Below are positions 6,885 through 13,663 of a stretch of 13,663 nt of DNA, one piece after another. Location: NCBI GenBank assembly GCA_021323255.1, contig JAJTCL010000040.1, positions 1 to 13,663 on the forward strand, written 5' to 3'. How positions within the stretch are numbered: the first letter of the stretch is position 1; each line of letters starts with the position of its first letter. Position numbers and translations under genes: made by a program. This DNA comes from Propionibacteriaceae bacterium (GTDB taxonomy: Bacteria > Actinomycetota > Actinomycetes > Propionibacteriales > Propionibacteriaceae). Under the pieces are notes generated by a model. The model was not told the DNA's origin and ran no database searches. It saw only the letters and a program-made list of their open reading frames with translations.

Positions 6885-7090
6885 TTGCTCCCAACTCCGG
6901 CAGCGGCTTCGAGCCGGATGATGTCGAACACGGACAGCAAAACCGTGCTCGTGCTAAAGAATCCGACCAGCAGCGACACGAGAATCGCCCAGGTGAAGTC
7001 TTCTCTGCTGGGATGGAGTCCTCCGAGCAGCCACGGGATGAGGACGAGCGCCAGCACCCCCACTGTGCCCGCCGCCTCGAATTGTCTCAC
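6881..7090 (-). CDS. Small two-helix membrane protein, partner of the decayed downstream gene
   Basis: This 69-residue hydrophobic protein has a first membrane segment VGVLALVLIPWLLGGL, a short polar loop HPSREDF, and a second segment WAILVSLLVGFFSTSTVLLS. The tail is VFDIIRLEAAAGVGSK. Its TGA overlaps the start of the next gene (TGATG), so the two were presumably co-translated. The GTG start at 7090 has no ribosome binding site in the correct place; GTG codons at about residues 10 and 12 would cut into the first helix. The gene may therefore already be damaged at its 5' end. I do not recognise a named family. With its partner broken, it may have lost its role. Confidence 0.55.
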   Translation of the reverse strand: MRQFEAAGTVGVLALVLIPWLLGGLHPSREDFTWAILVSLLVGFFSTSTVLLSVFDIIRLEAAAGVGSK

Positions 7091-7364
7091 GGAGGGTTCC
7101 GTGAGCGCGCTTTACTGGGACGACTCGTACAAGTTTGCGGCATGACCGGTTGACCCGGATTCCCGGCGCCGTCCCGTACGTCAGTCGCGCAGTGGACCCG
7201 CGGATGCGAGCTTCTGGCCGTCAATGTCGACCGACCGGCGCGCCCTTGGACTGGTCACTATGCGTTGTCAGAGCCTTTGAACGGCTCACATCGATTCCGG
7301 TGCCTGCCGCCGTAGGCCGACTCAACTGTCAGTCGATGAGAAGTTCCCGCGTGTACACCGATCA

Positions 7365-8447
7365 CTAGCCGATGTCGACCCAGCGCCGTTCGGTGTTGGA
7401 CTGCCGAGCAGCAGCAATGACCTGCTCGGTACGCAAACCGTCGGTCAACGTTGGCAGATCGGGCTGATTATGGAGGGTCTGATCATTGTCACGAACAGCT
7501 CCCACGAAGTCGGCGATCAACGCATTCCACGTGCATTGCAGCAGATCCCCCGAGTCGCCCTCCTCATCGGATGGGGGAAAGTCCACGACCAGCGGCTCTG
7601 CGTCGTCGTGTCGCTGCCTGAGTAGCGTGGTTCCCTCATCCGGAACGGTCAATGATCCCTCATCCCCGACAACCGTCAGGCGCCATTGGTTTAGCCCTGC
7701 GGTCACTGCCAAGCCAAGCTGCGCCAGAACTCCACCCGTCAGCTCGGCCAGATGAACCGAGCGCCCACCGTCGACACGGTAGCTGTCTTGCTTGATCATG
7801 ATCGGCGTGATGACGCTGGCGATCTTGAGGAACTCCAGACCGGTGAGGAAACGGACTTTATCCAAGTCGTGAGCCAGCCCTTCGCCCAACGATCCGTTCG
7901 CGACGTCCATGTTCGCCGACCATGGCCGAGCGTGAAAGAAGTCGCTGCTCAATCGTGCGAACCACTCGGTGCGCACATCGCGAATCTCACCGAGTGCGCC
8001 ATCGAGAATCATCCACTTGGCGGCCTGCAGCGCCGGTGCGTAGCGCCAGTTGAAGCAACAGGCGGTCACGGTGGAGGCTCTCTCGGCCGCCGCAACCATG
8101 TCAGCAGCCTCGCCGACGCCAACACTCATCGGTTTCTCGACCAAGACGTGACAGCCGTATTCCAGGGCCAGCAGGAAGGGGGCACTCCGCAACATCGGAG
8201 GCGTGGCAATACTGATCACATCGCAGCCACCGCGTGTGATCAACTCCTCCCATTCCTGATACACCTGCAGCGTCGGGCTGTCGAGCGCGCTGGCAAGTGC
8301 GTCAGCACGATCAGAGCTGCGACTCCACAGTGCGCAGACTTCGACATCGGGCAAGTGTCGGAAGGCAGCCGTGTGACCTGTGCCAGCCCAGCCAGCTCCG
8401 AGAACACCTACCCGCAAAACCTGTGCCACTTCCTGATCCCAATCCAC
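7365..8447 (-). CDS. Gfo/Idh/MocA family oxidoreductase
   Basis: This intact 360-residue NAD(P)-dependent dehydrogenase belongs to the glucose-fructose oxidoreductase/inositol dehydrogenase/MocA superfamily. The N-terminal Rossmann fold shows VGVLGAGWAGTGHTAAFRHL (GxGxxG at 17-22). The central VISIATPP and HVLVEKPMSVG carry the hallmark EKP motif (104-106), whose lysine is catalytic. FNWRYAPAL (132-140) and EGLAHDLDKVRFLTG (189-203), with the conserved His/Asp pair, belong to the substrate-binding alpha-beta domain. Typical reactions are oxidation of a sugar or cyclitol hydroxyl at C1, C2 or C3; the exact substrate cannot be read. GTG 8447 gives the best fit to family length, with GTG 8429 an alternative; neither has a clear ribosome binding site. 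It lies on the same strand as the ADH and the 117-residue protein but 237 bases downstream, so it may have its own promoter. Confidence 0.92.
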   Translation of the reverse strand: MDWDQEVAQVLRVGVLGAGWAGTGHTAAFRHLPDVEVCALWSRSSDRADALASALDSPTLQVYQEWEELITRGGCDVISIATPPMLRSAPFLLALEYGCHVLVEKPMSVGVGEAADMVAAAERASTVTACCFNWRYAPALQAAKWMILDGALGEIRDVRTEWFARLSSDFFHARPWSANMDVANGSLGEGLAHDLDKVRFLTGLEFLKIASVITPIMIKQDSYRVDGGRSVHLAELTGGVLAQLGLAVTAGLNQWRLTVVGDEGSLTVPDEGTTLLRQRHDDAEPLVVDFPPSDEEGDSGDLLQCTWNALIADFVGAVRDNDQTLHNQPDLPTLTDGLRTEQVIAAARQSNTERRWVDIG

Positions 8448-8684
8448 GTAACCACAGCTGTCGTAGCACAGTCAGAGTTGACGCCATCAACCGGCTCGGA
8501 TCGGCCAAGCCATGGCGTCGCAAGCTGATTCCTGGCGCAGCCGAAGACGATGGGGGTCGTCATCACGAAGCCGGGGAGGCGCGCCTGGTGGACCTCGGTG
8601 CGACTGCCGCCTCGGACGGCGTGTCGGATTGATGGGAGGACATAGTCGGCAGCAACTTCTTTGCGAAAGCCAAGATGGAGGCGA

Positions 8685-9038
8685 TCAGTGATTCTTGGTG
8701 GGCGTTCCTTCACAGGCGAAGTGGGTCTTTCTCGACTCTGAATTGTCCAAGACGTGCACGGCGATGGGCAGGTAGCCGGACTGGCGAATCACGGCCATGG
8801 CGGTCAGGAGTGAGGTCCACACGTCAGGTCCGGGAACCGTCAGATGCAATTCCAGTTGCCCTTTGGGATTGAGGCTCAGCTGGGGCCGGAGCTCATGGAG
8901 GCGGTGGCCAGAGTTTCCGGCGAGGTCGGCGACGAAGTCGTCGCGAATAACGAGGTGGTCGAATTCGGCCCGCACCTCATACCCATCCCCCGGCGGCATG
9001 CCTGTGCTCATCGGGTACGGGTCTTCCGATGCGGTCAT
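8685..9038 (-). CDS. Hypothetical protein, 117 residues, downstream of the zinc dehydrogenase
   Basis: I do not recognise this protein. It is a soluble, acidic-to-neutral protein without signal peptide or membrane segment. The N-terminus is MTASEDPYPMSTGMPPGDGY, followed by strand-like EVRAEFDHLVIRDDFVADL, then QLSLNPKGQLELHLTVPG, a helix WTSLLTAMAVIRQSGY and a strand PIAVHVLD. The tail is short and polar. The alternating strands and single helix suggest a small alpha/beta domain. The ATG 9038 start is supported by AGGA about eight bases upstream. Only 32 bases separate it from the stop of the zinc dehydrogenase on the same strand, so the two are probably co-transcribed. That makes it a candidate accessory protein of that pathway (inference). 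Confidence 0.65.
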   Translation of the reverse strand: MTASEDPYPMSTGMPPGDGYEVRAEFDHLVIRDDFVADLAGNSGHRLHELRPQLSLNPKGQLELHLTVPGPDVWTSLLTAMAVIRQSGYLPIAVHVLDNSESRKTHFACEGTPTKNH

Positions 9039-9070
9039 GGCCGTTTTCCTGATCCCGTGGGGTCATTCCG

Positions 9071-10090
9071 TCACGACCGGCTCGGTGCGGTGGCGGTGTA
9101 GACCATTGCTTTCAAGGAGCTGCGGTCTGTTTGGCCGATCGTCAGGGCACGTTCGGTGTCTTGTAGAGCAAAGCGGTGGGTGATGACGTCGGTGACGTTG
9201 ACTGCGCCGCTGCTGATCAGCTGCAGGGCCAGCGGATAGGTGTTGGCGTAGCGGAACACGCCGGTGACGGAGAGCTCACGCCCCTGTACGAGGGCGACAT
9301 CCAACGTCACGGTGTCGGCGCCCATCCCCACCAAGGCGACCCGGCCGGCCGGGGCGAGCGCTCGCATCCCGCCGGTGAGAGCGGCGGCCGCTCCAGAGCA
9401 TTCCAGGAGCACGTCAAACTCCTCCTCGAGTAGAGTCCCAGCCAGTGCGGTCCGCAAGCCAAGGTCGCGTGCCCGGGCGAGCCGGAAGTCGCTGACGTCA
9501 GTGATCAGCGGGGTGTCGGCGCCCAGCGCTCGCGCGACCTGGCCTGCGAGGAGGCCGATCGGGCCAGCGCCGGTGATCAGAACCCGGTCGCCTGCGGTTA
9601 CCGCGCTCTTGCGGGCGGCCCAGATCCCAACCGACACCGGTTCGGCCATCGCCGCTTCCTCAGCGGTCAGCCCCGAGGGGGCGGAATGGGCGAAGGCGGC
9701 CTCAATGGCCACGTAATGGCTGATCGAGCCGTCGACCGGCGGCGTGGCGAAGAAGACCACCCGCGGGCATAGGTTGTAGCGGCCCCACAGACATTGCGTG
9801 CAGGTGCGGCATGGGACACCCGGCTCAAGCGCAACCAGCTCGCCGATCCTGTTCCGGTCGACGCCGTCGCCGACGTCGACTACTGTCCCGGCGGACTCAT
9901 GACCGATGATCATCGGATCGTGCACCACATAGCCCCCGATGCGGCCGTGCTCGTAGTAGTGAACATCGGAACCGCAGATCCCGACGGCAGCAATTTCGAC
10001 CAAGACCTGATTGGGGGCCGGTTTCGGGACCGGCCGGTCCTCGATCCGCACATCGTGCGGCCCGTACAGCACAGCACTGGGGTTCAACAT
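9071..10090 (-). CDS. Zinc-dependent alcohol dehydrogenase, sorbitol/xylitol/L-idonate dehydrogenase type
   Basis: This complete 339-residue medium-chain dehydrogenase is of the polyol group. Catalytic-zinc residues are Cys39 (VGICGSDVHYY), His64 and Glu65 (IIGHESAG) and Glu150 (MAEPVSVG). The structural-zinc lobe is intact with four Cys at 94, 97, 100 and 108 (PCRTCTQCLWGRYNLCP). The Rossmann motif is TGAGPIGLLAGQ (173-184), and an Asp after the second strand (ITDVSDFRLARAR) predicts NAD+ preference. GSDVHYYEHGRIGGY is characteristic of sorbitol, xylitol and L-idonate 5-dehydrogenases, which oxidise polyols to ketoses. ATG 10090 is chosen over upstream frames because AAGGAG lies six bases before it; ATG 10108 is the nearest alternative. 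It is divergent from an AraC-type regulator and closely followed by a 117-residue unknown gene. Control by that regulator is likely from the arrangement but not shown. Confidence 0.93.
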   Translation of the reverse strand: MLNPSAVLYGPHDVRIEDRPVPKPAPNQVLVEIAAVGICGSDVHYYEHGRIGGYVVHDPMIIGHESAGTVVDVGDGVDRNRIGELVALEPGVPCRTCTQCLWGRYNLCPRVVFFATPPVDGSISHYVAIEAAFAHSAPSGLTAEEAAMAEPVSVGIWAARKSAVTAGDRVLITGAGPIGLLAGQVARALGADTPLITDVSDFRLARARDLGLRTALAGTLLEEEFDVLLECSGAAAALTGGMRALAPAGRVALVGMGADTVTLDVALVQGRELSVTGVFRYANTYPLALQLISSGAVNVTDVITHRFALQDTERALTIGQTDRSSLKAMVYTATAPSRS

Positions 10091-10279
10091 CGGCGTCTCC
10101 TTCGACATATAGCGGAAGACGGCGCCTCGACACGGATAAGGCCAGGGCCAACAAGCGCCGCTGGTCGGCAACCCTAAGTGCCGGTTCTGGACTCCTCTAG
10201 CGCCTACGAAGGCAACTACTGATACTTTCTTGCACAATCTGGCGGCTGCGGCTCGGCTCGACCTCTTAGGAAGATCAGA
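10091..10279. promoter_or_regulatory. Divergent control region between zinc dehydrogenase and AraC-type regulator
   Basis: This 189-base gap separates two genes read away from each other, so both promoters and the regulator's binding sites are expected here. A somewhat AT-rich patch at 10214-10236 contains GATACT (10221-10226), which could be a -10 element for the regulator gene, but no matching -35 hexamer lies at 17 bases. I could not find a clear direct or inverted repeat for AraC binding. The regulator's own ribosome binding site (AGGAAG) is at 10268-10273. Confidence 0.4.
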
Positions 10280-11238
10280 ATGGTGCGCATGCGGAAATCA
10301 GTCGTTCATCCCCGTGGACTGGCCGGGAAGACGGCGGCCCGCGAACTTGTGCCGACGATGCCGGGCACCTCGGCCCGCTGGCACATGCACGACTATCCCG
10401 GGCCGTACTGCCGCTGGCACTATCATCCCGAGTTCGAGATCCACCTGATCCAGCACGGGACGGGCCGGTCCATCGTCGGAGACCACATCGGCCGCTTCAC
10501 CGCCGGACACCTGGTCCTAGTCGGTTCCAACCTGCCGCACGACTGGATCAGCGATCTCGGCGACGGTGAGCACATCACCGACCGGGACGTCGTCTTCCAG
10601 TTCCATCCGCAATGGATCAGTGATTGCCAGCAACTATTGCCTGAGCTGCGAGCCGTCGAGCCCCTTCTTGCCCGTGCCGCCCGCGGCATCGAGTTCACCG
10701 GATCCACAGCCGAGGCAGCCGCCCCTGAGTTGCTCGCGATCGGCGACAGCGCTGGCATCGACCGCGTCCACCACATTCTGGCGCTGCTCGACATCCTCAG
10801 TGCCGCCCCACCCGGGGAAGCCGGACTTTGGCCAGTCCCTGGGTACCGCCCCCTCAGGACAAGGGCGGCACCGACGACCTCATCGATGACGCGCTCAACT
10901 ACCTCTTCACCAACAGCGCACGTGAGATCAGACTCGCCGACGTCGCCGCCCGAGTCGCCATGTCTGAATCCAGCTTCTCCCGCTACTTCCGGCGATCAGC
11001 CGGCCAGAGCTTCAGCGACACCGTCCGCAAACTGCGGCTCGCGCACGCCTGCCAGCTGCTCGAGAACAGCGACGAACCCATCTCCACCATCTGCCACCGA
11101 ACCGGCTATCAGAACCTATCCAACTTCAATCGCCAGTTCCGCCGCGAATACGGCATCACCCCCGGCCAGTACCGCCGAATACACCAACACCCTGAACTCG
11201 TCCTCGCCGGTTCTAACCCGACACAACCCGAAGGCTAA
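10280..11238 (+). pseudogene. AraC-family transcriptional regulator, one frameshift in the interdomain linker
   Basis: The first frame encodes an N-terminal cupin sensor domain: HYHPEFEIHLIQHGTGRSIV, then GRFTAGHLVLVGSNLPHDW, then a helical region RVHHILALLDILS. The second frame, one base back, encodes a complete double helix-turn-helix DNA-binding domain: IRLADVAARVAMSESSFSRYF, FSDTVRKLRLAHACQLLE and ISTICHRTGYQNLSNFNRQF, ending YGITPGQYRR. The two frames meet at a run of five C (10849-10853). A sixth C would give GYRPPQDKGGTDDLIDDALN without a break, for a normal protein of about 318 residues. As written, the first frame runs on through 11266 with Ser/Thr/Pro-rich nonsense. ATG 10280 has AGGAAG upstream. 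TTG 10828, with GGGGAAG about eight bases before it, could in principle start the DNA-binding half separately. Relatives activate or repress sugar or polyol genes; the divergent dehydrogenase is the natural target. Confidence 0.85.
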
Positions 11239-11348
11239 AGTCCCCCGACGACGACGTTCGCAGTAGCCAGCCAGCAGGGTCGCTCCCGATGACCTGTGAG
11301 GATCAGTCCGCGGGGCATTGTTGTGCCCAAGGCGCGGATCGCGTGGCA

Positions 11349-12101
11349 CTACTCGGCGGTCTGAATCCGGATCCGCAGGCGGCGAAAGCCGCGACCCTTA
11401 CTCTCCATCTTCGTCACTGCGATGCGCCCGATCATGGCTGTGGAGGCCACGTGGGTACCGCCGTCGGCCTGGATGTCGATGCCGTTGATGTCGACGATCC
11501 GAACCATCTCGACGTCGGGCGGCAGCAGGTCGCTCGCGGTGCGGATGACATTCGGGATGGCCAGGGCCTCCTCCCGCGGTAGCACCCGGACGTCGATTTG
11601 CCGGTTCAGCTGCACTACCTCGTTGCAGGCATGCTCCACGCGCTGCTTGAAGTCTGCGGGCACGTCGGGCAAATCAAAGTCCATCCGCGCAATGAGCGGC
11701 TCCATGTTTCCGCCGGTCACCGGGGCGCCGAAGTCCCGAAGCACGATTGCGCTTAGCACATGTAGACCGGAATGGGTGCGCATCAGGCTGGTGCGGCGCT
11801 CGTTGTCAAGCCCACCGTAAACGCTCGTACCCGCCGGGGGCAGTGGGTCTCCCTCGGCCGGCAAGAGGTAGAGGTCGTCACCCTTGCGCGTGCCGACAAT
11901 CCGTGTCCGGACATTTCCCCACAGCAGCACGCCCTGATCAGGCGGCTGCCCGCCGCCGCCAGGATAGAACGCGGACCGGTCCAGCACGATGCCCTGATCG
12001 GGGTCCGCGAGCAGCACAGTAGCGGCCCACTCGCGGATCGAGGGGTCTTCGAGGTCGAGGCGGTGCGTGTGGTGCCGATACGGGTTAGCTGGCACGGTCA
12101 T
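11349..12101 (-). CDS. AlaX-type alanyl-tRNA editing protein (trans-editing deacylase)
   Basis: This 250-residue free-standing editing protein is related to the AlaRS editing domain. It would hydrolyse mischarged Ser- or Gly-tRNA(Ala) in the cytosol. The N-terminal part has the AlaX signature SAFYPGGGGQPPDQG (43-57). The editing core has MRTHSGLHVLSAI, with zinc ligands His110 and His114. Later comes DIQADGGTHVASTAMIG with His217. Where AlaRS has Cys in CGGTH, this protein has Asp213; I believe DGGTH also occurs in other AlaX proteins, so activity is not excluded. The C-terminal FRRLRIRI closes the domain. The length fits the larger AlaX class lacking the C-Ala domain. ATG 12101 is chosen because homology-like sequence begins there. 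The frame is open to 12176, but that extension is Arg-rich. No ribosome binding site precedes 12101, so a leaderless message is possible. The adjacent genes offer no functional link. Confidence 0.88.
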   Translation of the reverse strand: MTVPANPYRHHTHRLDLEDPSIREWAATVLLADPDQGIVLDRSAFYPGGGGQPPDQGVLLWGNVRTRIVGTRKGDDLYLLPAEGDPLPPAGTSVYGGLDNERRTSLMRTHSGLHVLSAIVLRDFGAPVTGGNMEPLIARMDFDLPDVPADFKQRVEHACNEVVQLNRQIDVRVLPREEALAIPNVIRTASDLLPPDVEMVRIVDINGIDIQADGGTHVASTAMIGRIAVTKMESKGRGFRRLRIRIQTAE

Positions 12102-12272
12102 GGAGGTGATTCTGCACCGTCGTCGGTCGCGACCGGCCCGGCGCCGTCTCGTCGCTGTTGATGGCTCGCTCGACACATCAGGCAGCCTGGTTGTGGGCGG
12201 CGGGTCAGCACGAGTTAGGAAGTCGTTCGAACAACTCTGTCCATGCTGGAGCGAATGACTACGAGTTGATCT

Positions 12273-12827
12273 TCAGCGAGGCAGGCTCTTGATGTCATCG
12301 ACAAGCGTCGGGAGCCCTTCAACGAAGGAGTGCTCCGTTCCGTCGATTGGCCGGGCCGTCACTGTTGGGAGGTGATCCTGGTAATGGGCTAGGTGCGCAA
12401 ACGGCACCTCCGGGTCATCGCGGCTGTGGTACATGAAGATGCTTGATACGGGCAGCCTCGAGCCAACGTCGTTCGGTACCGCGAATTCGTCGTACGCCCA
12501 GCCGTTTGGACCCCAGTTGGGAACCGAAACAAGGAACAACCCCTGGACAGGCTTCCGGTACGAGCCCTCCGCGAGGTACTTCAGCAGGACGGAGCCGCCG
12601 AACGAGTGACCGATCAAGATCACCTTTCCGTCGATCGCCTCGAGCTCCTGCTCAATGCGATCCCTCCAGGGTTGGTAGTGGGGATTGTCCGCGTCGGGCA
12701 TCTCGGGGGCGACGAGACGGTAGTCGGCGCCCAGCTCGCTGGCCAGGTAGGCAGCGAGCCGACCACTACCCTCGGGCTCGTGCATACTCCCGGCGCCCTG
12801 GATGAACAGGACCGGTCGGCTGTCCAC
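12273..12827 (-). CDS. Small alpha/beta hydrolase (RBBP9/YdeN-like serine hydrolase)
   Basis: This complete 184-residue single-domain serine hydrolase has the length of the RBBP9/YdeN group. It opens with strand PVLFIQGAG and the oxyanion-side loop GSMHEPEGSG. The nucleophile elbow is VILIGHSFGGSVLLKYL with Ser75. The acid is in YHSRDDPEVPF (Asp137 or Asp138), and the base is His166 in DGTEHSFVEGLP. The family hydrolyses esters, usually of unknown physiological substrate; no lid domain or signal peptide is present, so it is a cytosolic enzyme. The GTG 12827 start is supported by GAGGA six bases upstream. It lies between the GH13 gene upstream and the AlaX gene downstream, all on the minus strand but with gaps of 155 and 171 bases, so it is probably a separate transcription unit. 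Confidence 0.88.
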   Translation of the reverse strand: MDSRPVLFIQGAGSMHEPEGSGRLAAYLASELGADYRLVAPEMPDADNPHYQPWRDRIEQELEAIDGKVILIGHSFGGSVLLKYLAEGSYRKPVQGLFLVSVPNWGPNGWAYDEFAVPNDVGSRLPVSSIFMYHSRDDPEVPFAHLAHYQDHLPTVTARPIDGTEHSFVEGLPTLVDDIKSLPR

Positions 12828-12864
12828 GGCATGTCCTCATCTCGTTGAGTTTCGGTGGCTTTCG

Positions 12865-12870
12865 ATACTA
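12865..12870 (-). promoter_or_regulatory. Possible -10 element for the alpha/beta hydrolase
   Basis: On the minus strand TAGTAT lies about 38 bases before the GTG start of the hydrolase gene, in the 155-base gap after the GH13 gene. No good -35 hexamer stands 16-18 bases upstream, so this is a weak, position-based suggestion. Confidence 0.2.
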
Positions 12871-12982
12871 GGACCAGCGTCGGGCAACGCGTCACCACGT
12901 CGCCGAAGCTCCAGCGGCGCCGAGCCGGCGACCGAGTCGAAGGCCGATGAGAGTTTCCTCGCGTACTCGAGCCAGCCTTGGC

Positions 12983-13663
12983 TTAGTCCGCGACCACCGC
13001 CCAGCCGTGTGGCGCCACGGCTCGGTCTGCGACGCCAGGCTCGGCCTCTAGCACCTCCGCGCTGCCGGTGAGCGCGAACGGTTTGCCCGTGAGGTTGAGG
13101 GCCAGCGCCAAAGATTGCTCGCGGTGACGCGCCCGGGCCCGGACGACGAGGCGGGCGTTGTCTACATGTTCGGTCTCGATGACCGCGTCGACCAGCCAGG
13201 GGTTGCGGCGGCGCAACCCGATCACACGCCGATACACCCGCTCCACTTCCGGATGCGAGTGCGTGAACAGCCACCGCTCCTTCGGCATCTCGGGCCGTAC
13301 CGCGTCGTCGCCACCGCGGCGGTTCTCTTTGACTGCCTCTAGCCCGAACTCATCGCCGTAGTAGACGCACGGAACCCCCGGCAGGAAGCCGAGCAACGCC
13401 ACCGCGTGCGACCAGTGCCGCTGGTCGCCGATCTGGCTGGCCACCCGGGTGACGTCGTGGTTGCCCAAGAACGTCAGCGGGAGAAAGTGCTCGACGAACT
13501 TGGCGTGGCGGCCCAGCGTCCACTGCAGCTCGTGGAAGTTGATGGTGTCGATGGAGGACCAGATGGCCCACCACAACTCATACTCTGTGACCGAGTCCAG
13601 GCCAGATGACTTCACGTAGTCGATGTAGTCGCCGTGAATCATCTCGCCAACAAACCAGGCGTT
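12983..13663 (-). CDS. GH13 alpha-amylase-family glycosidase, C-terminal part (5' end outside window)
   Basis: The frame is open to the right edge (NAWFVGEMIHGDY), so this is the last 226 residues of a longer enzyme. Two of the conserved GH13 regions are visible. Region III has the acid/base Glu in FVGEMIHGDY (residue 7 of the fragment), and region IV is PLTFLGNHDVTR with Asp70 of the fragment, the transition-state stabiliser. GVPCVYYGDEFGLE, the barrel's strand 8 and following loop, comes next. The catalytic nucleophile Asp (region II) would be upstream. After the barrel, VYRRVIGLRRRNPWLVDAV leads into an all-beta C-terminal domain (LVVRARARHREQSLALALNLT to PHGWAVVAD). The enzyme acts on alpha-glucosidic bonds; glycogen, malto-oligosaccharide or trehalose-related substrates are all possible. 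No signal peptide can be judged. In-frame internal ATG 13642 is not the start, because the catalytic Glu lies before it. Confidence 0.9.
   Translation of the reverse strand, partial: NAWFVGEMIHGDYIDYVKSSGLDSVTEYELWWAIWSSIDTINFHELQWTLGRHAKFVEHFLPLTFLGNHDVTRVASQIGDQRHWSHAVALLGFLPGVPCVYYGDEFGLEAVKENRRGGDDAVRPEMPKERWLFTHSHPEVERVYRRVIGLRRRNPWLVDAVIETEHVDNARLVVRARARHREQSLALALNLTGKPFALTGSAEVLEAEPGVADRAVAPHGWAVVAD

Noticed and set aside
7752..8528. Plus-strand open frame of 258 codons
   Set aside because: It is antisense to the Gfo/Idh/MocA gene and has no recognisable motif.
8408..8713. Minus-strand frame between the 117-residue gene and the Gfo/Idh/MocA gene
   Set aside because: It overlaps both neighbours' ends in another frame, lacks a ribosome binding site and shows no coherent fold.
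12090..12105. AATCACCTCC on the minus strand just before the AlaX start
   Set aside because: It matches the 16S rRNA 3' end, not its complement, so it is not a ribosome binding site and there is no sign of an rRNA gene.
1..13663. Search for CRISPR arrays, transposases, integrase sites, tRNAs or defence islands
   Set aside because: No regular repeats, no transposase or recombinase motifs and no cloverleaf were seen; the lone Imm-5-like gene does not make a defence system.

Overview
The window looks like chromosome of a high-GC Gram-positive bacterium (Actinomycetota). It is GC-rich throughout, several genes have GTG starts with purine-rich ribosome binding sites, and the protein types fit: a mycobacterial Rv2952-like methyltransferase, a berberine-bridge-type flavoprotein, a YCII-like protein, an Imm-5-like protein and a GH13 amylase. 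I cannot name the genus. I see no rRNA, tRNA, CRISPR array, transposase, phage gene or plasmid gene.

Layout. The left edge (3-200, +) holds the C-terminus of a class I SAM methyltransferase. About 1 kb (201-1195) follows with no supportable gene. Next come two damaged genes: a small four-helix membrane protein on the minus strand (1196-1604, two frameshifts) and an Rv2952-like methyltransferase on the plus strand (1664-2415, motif I missing plus a late frameshift). A divergent pair follows: an FAD-linked oxidoreductase (2435-3832, -) and a YCII-like protein (4036-4329, +), with a 7-bp inverted repeat between them. An orphan Imm-5-like protein (4424-4945, -) comes next.

From 5233 to 10090 everything supportable is on the minus strand: an aldo/keto reductase, a broken two-gene membrane-protein cassette, a Gfo/Idh/MocA dehydrogenase, an unrecognised 117-residue protein and a polyol-type zinc dehydrogenase. 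A divergent AraC-type regulator (10280-11238, +) faces the zinc dehydrogenase and carries one frameshift at a run of five C. The right end has an AlaX-type tRNA editing protein, a small alpha/beta hydrolase and the C-terminal part of a GH13 enzyme that runs off the window, all on the minus strand.

How the genes work together. The most coherent part is the carbohydrate neighbourhood: three NAD(P)-dependent oxidoreductases (AKR, Gfo/Idh/MocA and sorbitol-type ADH) and an AraC-type sensor that probably controls the ADH and the 117-residue protein. The rest looks like unrelated accessory genes.

The most notable property is uneven decay. At least seven frameshifts and one in-frame deletion fall in four genes totalling under 3 kb. 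About 7.6 kb of other coding sequence has none that I can see. I do not see a convincing new multi-gene system here.
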